Position numbers and translations under genes: made by a program. 64,000 nucleotides of DNA from Hyperoplus lanceolatus (taxonomy: Eukaryota > Chordata > Actinopteri > Uranoscopiformes > Ammodytidae). Shown piece after piece: positions 59,755 to 64,000 of this stretch; within the stretch, counting starts at the first letter, position 1; each line of letters opens with the position of its first letter. A model generated the notes under the pieces. It was not told the origin of the DNA. It was given only the letters and a program-made list of their open reading frames with translations, and made no database searches. The stretch lies in the NCBI GenBank assembly GCA_026929865.2, contig CM049400.1, positions 26,986,001-27,050,000 of the forward strand. The letters run 5' to 3'.

Positions 59755-60215
59755 AGGCAAGGCAAGTTTATTTATATAGCACAATTCAGACACAAGGCCA
59801 CTCAAAGTGCTTTACAGGGGCAAGATAAGAATACATAAAACACATTAGAAAACATTTAAAAGCGAATAAAAGAAGCAAAAAAGCAAATAAAATTAAAATT
59901 ACAGGTTAAAATGGAAACAAAAAAGTCTTCAGACTCGATTTAAAAGAACTGAGAGTTGCAGCAGACCTCAAGTTCTCTGGGAGTTTGTTCCAGAGATTTG
60001 GTGCATAATAACTAAAAGCTGCTTCTCCTCGTTTAGTCCTAACTCTTGGGACTGTAAGTAGACCTGTCCCAGACGACCTAAGGGCTCTGGACGGTTCAAT
60101 TAACAAGATATGGCCACGTTTGGAGGACTTAGCGATGCGTCTGCTTTTGAAGACGATTATGAGGAATTTGTTGTATCCAACACTAATCTCCACTAACGTT
60201 GTCATCAATCTGTCA
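59755..60215 (-). mobile_element. 5'-truncated LINE tail (reverse transcriptase C-terminus plus 3' UTR)
   Basis: On the minus strand the frame 60208-59906 contains LRSSGTGLLTVPRVRTKRGE, AFSYYAPNLWNKLPENLRSA and SSFKSSLKTFLF, the terminal part commonly seen in teleost non-LTR retrotransposon ORF2 proteins. It is followed by a stop and 'gtgctatataaataaacttgcc', a typical LINE 3' end. Only the last 100 residues remain, so it is dead. Probably L2-like; the clade is inference. Confidence 0.75.
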
Positions 60216-60783
60216 GCACTAGGCTAACATTATGAAAGGGGCCAGCATTATTAGCTAGTGTAGCCTACCAAACGTTATTACCTGTTCATCAGTGGCTGTT
60301 GGTGGATCTGAAAAGACGGATGGCACCGCTTTCTTTTTTAGTGATTTATTGCTCTTTAGATTGCGGGGGTTTCCCGAAGTCATCCGGTCTGAAAATATCG
60401 TTACAAATACTCCGTTTGAGAACAGTTTCCACCGGTGTTTTTATGTCCAAACCAGCAGCAACAAGCCACTGGAAATTGGTGGAAATAGGGTTTATTTTTA
60501 CAATTCCTAAATGCACACTGCCTAGTCCTTCGTTTCCGCTTCTGTCCCACGCTGCTCTGTTTACTTTCTGTTGTAGTGATTCGGTTACACAACTAGCCGG
60601 AGCAAAGTAAAATTCCGCTGCTGCTGAGAAAGTAGTCCCTCAAAATGCGATGATTCATGCGATGTGAGGTTGGTTTTATTTCTAACATTATTCTATCAAC
60701 AAAGACATTTACATCGATAGTCTTGCGTTATAATTGATAAGCCTCGGTAGCAGGCTAATTAGACCCCAATCATGTGCGCTAGC

Positions 60784-61011
60784 CTAGTCTCGCAAAGCCA
60801 GACCAAACTACAGCAAGTAGTATGGTCTGGAAGCCCTCCGTTTAGAGCCGTCTATTCGGGGGGAAACTGGGCTGGCCTGTTTTTATTTATTTAAACCAAT
60901 CACAATCATCTACGGCGGGGCTAACCCCGGGAAGCAGCCAATGGAGGCGTAGCGTTGTTTGCCAACGCCAGCGCTTAGTAGACGCTGGCGGGAGTGGTCA
61001 AGCCAGACTAG
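60784..61011. mobile_element. hAT-like MITE inserted in the right arm of the foldback element
   Basis: The 228-bp insert starts CTAGTCTCGCAAAGCCAGAC and ends AAGCCAGACTAG, with short inverted ends. CGCTAGC precedes it (60777-60783) and follows it (61012-61018); with ambiguity the repeat extends to CGCTAGCCTAG. The opposite foldback arm has the uninterrupted sequence, so the insertion is proved within the window. Confidence 0.85.
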
Positions 61012-61127
61012 CGCTAGCCTAGCACGAGCAAACTCTGCAACTTGAAGGACTGAATAAAATGTGTTAAACTGTCTCCAATGATAAAGAAGTAAAAGAACAC
61101 TTATGGAATCAGGCCCTATGTCCAAAA

Positions 61128-62299
61128 TTCCAAACGATCCCTTTAACAGAAAAACTGAGGGGAGCCGGTTGATCAGTGAAACTCTGCCCTCCCTCTGGAT
61201 CCCAGTGTAGCTGTAACACTAATGATAAAGGGACACAGCGGAAGCTTATGTGAATCCGACATGTTTTGTACTGTGTAATATGGACGGGGTCAAAACCACT
61301 GACTTGACGTTGATCGTAAAAGTTACATTGAGTTGACTGGTGTGTTTGCTTGTCTGCTTGCTTTTTCTACTCTACATCAGAGCCCTCTTTGCTGAAACAC
61401 ATGTTAAATAATAATGATGAAGTGTGTAAGGACCACTTGCTTTACTGGTAAAGTTATTTGTATTGATAATGTTTTGTTTTCTTCTGGACACTGCTCATTT
61501 TAATCAAAGGAATAGTTTGACATTTAGAGAATGCGCTTATTCACTCTCTCGTTAGCTCGATGTATGCTAACATCAGTCAATTAGATGTAAAGCTGCAGCT
61601 TAGCACAAAGAGTGGAAAGAGCTAGACTAGGTTTGTCATGTGGTAACCAAATCTGTCCCAGTGGACCTCTAAATATCACTAATTAACACTTTATAATGGT
61701 AGAATAGCTGTAAACTCCTTTCTTACGTTCTTTTTGCAATGCCAACTGGCTGACTCAATATTCTCCTCTGTCAAACTTTTGCTTTCAGTCTTAACCATTT
61801 CTCTTTTTGTTGGCTGATGTAAGGGTTGGTTGTACCTTCTTTCCTCGGGTGCTGGTTAACCATTAATAAAACTACAGCAATGCATACAAACATGCTTATT
61901 GCATCATTGAACAAAAGTCCGGGATTTTCTTCCACTTCGATTGGTAACCTGGCTGCTTGAGCTGGTGCCTGTGTCCTTTGATTGACGGCTCAGTTGGTGC
62001 GAAAAGGTTTTCCAACTTTACAATTCAAAGAACCAAATCCCCTTTCTGTACATGGCCTGCTGCAGCTCATCACACTTATAACAACTGTGCTGCATATTGG
62101 TCTGACTCTTGATATATTTTTTGCTTTGTCAGTAATGCACCTTAATACTCACGGTGCCATATTACTGAAATACTTTTCAGTAATTTGGCAAGGACTGCAT
62201 TTTCTTCCCTCTCCCTTTCAGAAAATGGCTGAAGTCGACAGAATACACTACCCACAGGGCTTTTTTTTTTTTTAGAAAAGTTCACAACATAACACAGAT
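61128..62299. other. Spacer between appl2 and the convergent gene
   Basis: No exon recognised. Bases 61505-61730 are a dispersed repeat ('aaaggaatagtttgacattta...gcttagcacaaagagtgg...cctctaaatatcactaatta'). An AATAAA at about 61865 (plus) and a poly-T run at 62261-62274 complete the stretch. Confidence 0.55.
61505..61730 (+). repeat. Dispersed percomorph repeat ('AAAGGAATAGTTTGACATTT')
   Basis: Ordered phrases match the family seen in parts at 25443-25720 and 40715-40835. Non-coding. Confidence 0.65.
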
Positions 62300-62790
62300 G
62301 AACAGAAATGTTGAGCATTTATTAAACAAAGCATTTGGTTTCTGTATTTACAAATAATTGACAATTTAATTTATATGCACTTAAAATCTACACAGCTGGA
62401 GGCACACATGGAACATAGGAGTCATTACAGCAGGCATGGGTAGAAACTTTGGCTGCATACAATTTTAGAAGCAAAGTCATTAAGATAGCACACAGACATG
62501 TAGCTGAGATCCGGCACACTGAGTGCCCATACTGGTTTGAATGTCCAATCCATGCCCTGTTTTATAGTACTCGTGGGTTTTTAAATATATCTTGGACCGT
62601 GAAATGAAGGCCAGAAGAAGTGAATGTATTATACATCTGACAATGTCTCATCTTATCTATAAGGGATTCTTAAAATGTAAACACTCTTGGTACACAACTG
62701 TGCACTGGATAGTGAGTATATAATGAATTACCTGTAATATGTCAAGTACTCACACATAGTTTATGTACAACATTCACAACAGTAAACAGC
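62300..62790 (-). other. washc4: 3' UTR of the minus-strand gene (probable washc4) with poly(A) signal
   Basis: AT-rich sequence follows the TGA on the minus strand. AATAAA occurs at 62323-62318 on that strand, giving a 3' UTR of roughly 480-500 nt with cleavage expected near 62300. No other reading frame of interest was seen in this stretch. Confidence 0.5.
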
Positions 62791-62882
62791 TCAGGAGTCT
62801 TTGTAATAGTTGTTGAAGTTGATGCGGAGGAGGAAATCCTCAAGGTGAGGCTGGTATCCTCTGTTCACCAGCTTGGTCACCA
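62791..62882 (-). CDS. washc4: Last coding exon of a minus-strand gene, probably washc4 (WASH complex subunit SWIP)
   Basis: On the minus strand a strong acceptor (polypyrimidine tract then CAG) at 62883-62885 precedes 92 nt of open frame reading VTKLVNRGYQPHLEDFLLRI then NFNNYYKDS and TGA at 62793-62791. It is followed by a plausible 3' UTR. The peptide has the look of a conserved helical C-terminus. The name comes mainly from position: in human 12q23.3 WASHC4 lies next to APPL2 and is convergent with it, exactly as here. WASHC4 is the SWIP subunit of the WASH actin-nucleating complex on endosomes. The upstream exons fall outside the window. If the name is wrong, it is still a genuine terminal exon of a conserved gene. 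Confidence 0.68.
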
Positions 62883-63189
62883 CTGAAACAAAAAAAAGGA
62901 GATATAAAGTAATACTTATGAATACAGTTTTATTATTTCCTTTTTGTTCATTTACAAAGTTCAGCTGAAGCTAATATGACCAGTGCAAGTAAAACAAAAA
63001 TTCCAAAATTCCCTTTGTTTCACTGTCTCTCTGTAATGGTTTAATTGCTAAACTACCTGTGGAAACATCAAGGAGGAATTATGTACTTAAAGGTGGAGTC
63101 AGTATTCTGGAGAATGCTTGTTGTCCAAATCAGTTTGTCAAGATCAGTGACTATCTCCTCATGATACGATACCTGTCTGAAATGTGTAT

Positions 63190-63788
63190 AGCCTGGCGCT
63201 ACCAGACCATCGTACTTCATTTCATTTGTACAAAAGGTCTGGAAGTGCTGTAATTGGCAAACGTTCACTCACTTGGAGGCGGGTGTCTGTTGAAGTTTAA
63301 AACTATTGGATCTGCGCAGTGCCACTCTGGATTATCCAACCAATCGCATATCGTTTGGTCGTGAGCCGGCTGTTGACGGTGCGTTCAGGGAACTCGGAAA
63401 TTTCCGACTTCACTACATATTGTAGTCTATGGATCTACCGGTACCTGGCAACGGTAACATGCTAGAGCCTAACGTTTAGTTATTTGGATGTGAAAGGTTG
63501 TAGGCGTCCATACTTTCCCGAGCAGATGCACTGGAACACAGACAGGTCGGAACTCGGAACTAACAAGTCGGAAGTTTCCGAGTTCCGAGCGTAAGGGAAC
63601 GCAGCATTCAACTGAAACTGGAGCGCGACTTCGACCCTTATCGTTCTCAGCCACTTCTTCTGTTCGCTGATTGGATACTCAGAAATCTGTTCGGAAAAAT
63701 CTCACTAATACGCCCCACCACCAGACTGACTACTGAAGGGAAAATGAAATTTGGGCGGAAGTAGGTAGGCGGGCGGAGCCAGGCTATA
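63190..63788. mobile_element. hAT-like element nested in foldback MITE copy C
   Basis: Flanked by ATGTGTAT at 63182-63189 and 63789-63796, an exact 8-bp target duplication. Ends AGCCTGGC and GCCAGGCTATA are inverted. The inner phrase 'ccagaccat...ggtctggaag' is shared with the insertion at 60784-61011, so the two are relatives. A third element sits inside it. Confidence 0.8.
63378..63605. mobile_element. Third-level nested DNA element with inverted ends
   Basis: Left GGTGCGTTCAGGGAACTCGG then AAATTTCCGACTT; right inverse GCTGCGTTCCCTTACGCTCG then GAACTCGGAAACTTCCGACTT. The shared parts are the GTGCGTTC/CTGCGTTC tips and CTCGGAAA.TTCCGAC. About 228 bp, no coding capacity, no clear target duplication. 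Confidence 0.7.
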
Positions 63789-64000
63789 ATGTGTATGCAT
63801 GGAAGAAGGAAATCCTGTGTTAACACAACAGAGACAGGTTGTGGATAGTGGAGATATTAGCTGATTATGACAAAGTGATTTTGACAAGAAGCGTTCCTTG
63901 AAAATCACTGATCATCACCTTTAAACAACTTATACCTTGGTAAAATGATAGTTCTATAGAAATATAAGTGGATGATATGCAAGGAACTTGGGTGGAATAT

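Larger units (their letters stand above)
59313..61127. mobile_element. Foldback DNA element with about 300-bp inverted arms
   Basis: The ends TTTTGGACATAGGGCCTGAT (59313 on) and its inverse (ending 61127) continue inward as long matching arms. Left 59313 to about 59614 ('ttaacacatttcattcagtccttcaagttgcagagtttgctcgtgctaggctagcgcac' and beyond) matches the inverse of about 60618-61127. The right arm is interrupted by a 228-bp insertion. The loop contains unique sequence and a LINE tail. No transposase frame was recognised. Confidence 0.8.
63088..63924. mobile_element. Foldback MITE, copy C, carrying two nested insertions
   Basis: Left end 'ttaaaggtggagtcagtattctggagaatgcttgttg' and right end 'tgacaagaagcgttccttgaaaatcactgatcatcacctttaa' are imperfect inverses and match copies A and B. 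The body is split by a 599-bp hAT-like element at 63190-63788. It lies in the probable washc4 intron upstream of the last exon. Confidence 0.75.

Overview
The window looks like nuclear DNA of a teleost fish, most likely a percomorph. Genes are split by short introns with GT/AG borders, long (CA)n/(TG)n tracts are abundant, and the spaces between genes are filled with decayed DNA transposons, tRNA-derived SINEs and a LINE tail of kinds common in teleosts. No operon, phage or CRISPR-like structure was seen. Species cannot be read from the sequence.

Layout. Bases 1-29.4 kb form a gene-poor stretch in which I find no convincing coding exon, only repeats, microsatellites and unique non-coding DNA. 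At 29.4-36.1 kb on the minus strand lie four small exons of a homologue of human C12orf75 (OCC1). From 36.6 to 45.7 kb the spacer between C12orf75 and the next gene is largely made of DNA transposons, including a Tc1/mariner-like element that carries a second element inside it. From 46.2 to 58.1 kb on the plus strand is a complete 21-exon appl2 gene encoding 666 residues (BAR, PH and PTB domains). Beyond its 3' end, 59.3-61.1 kb is a foldback element containing a LINE tail and a hAT-like insertion. At 62.8 kb on the minus strand is one terminal coding exon that, from gene order, is probably the last exon of washc4. At 63.1-63.9 kb three DNA elements are nested inside each other.

The order and orientation (C12orf75 divergent from APPL2, APPL2 convergent with WASHC4) match what I know of human 12q23.3, so this is a conserved vertebrate gene block. 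APPL2 is a Rab5-linked endosomal adaptor and WASHC4 (SWIP) is a WASH-complex subunit on endosomes. Their adjacency is conserved synteny and not evidence of co-regulation. I found no undescribed biological system. The most unusual content is repeat architecture: nested insertions with target duplications, an insertion whose empty site survives in the opposite palindrome arm, and a complementary TG/CA microsatellite pair inside a C12orf75 intron.
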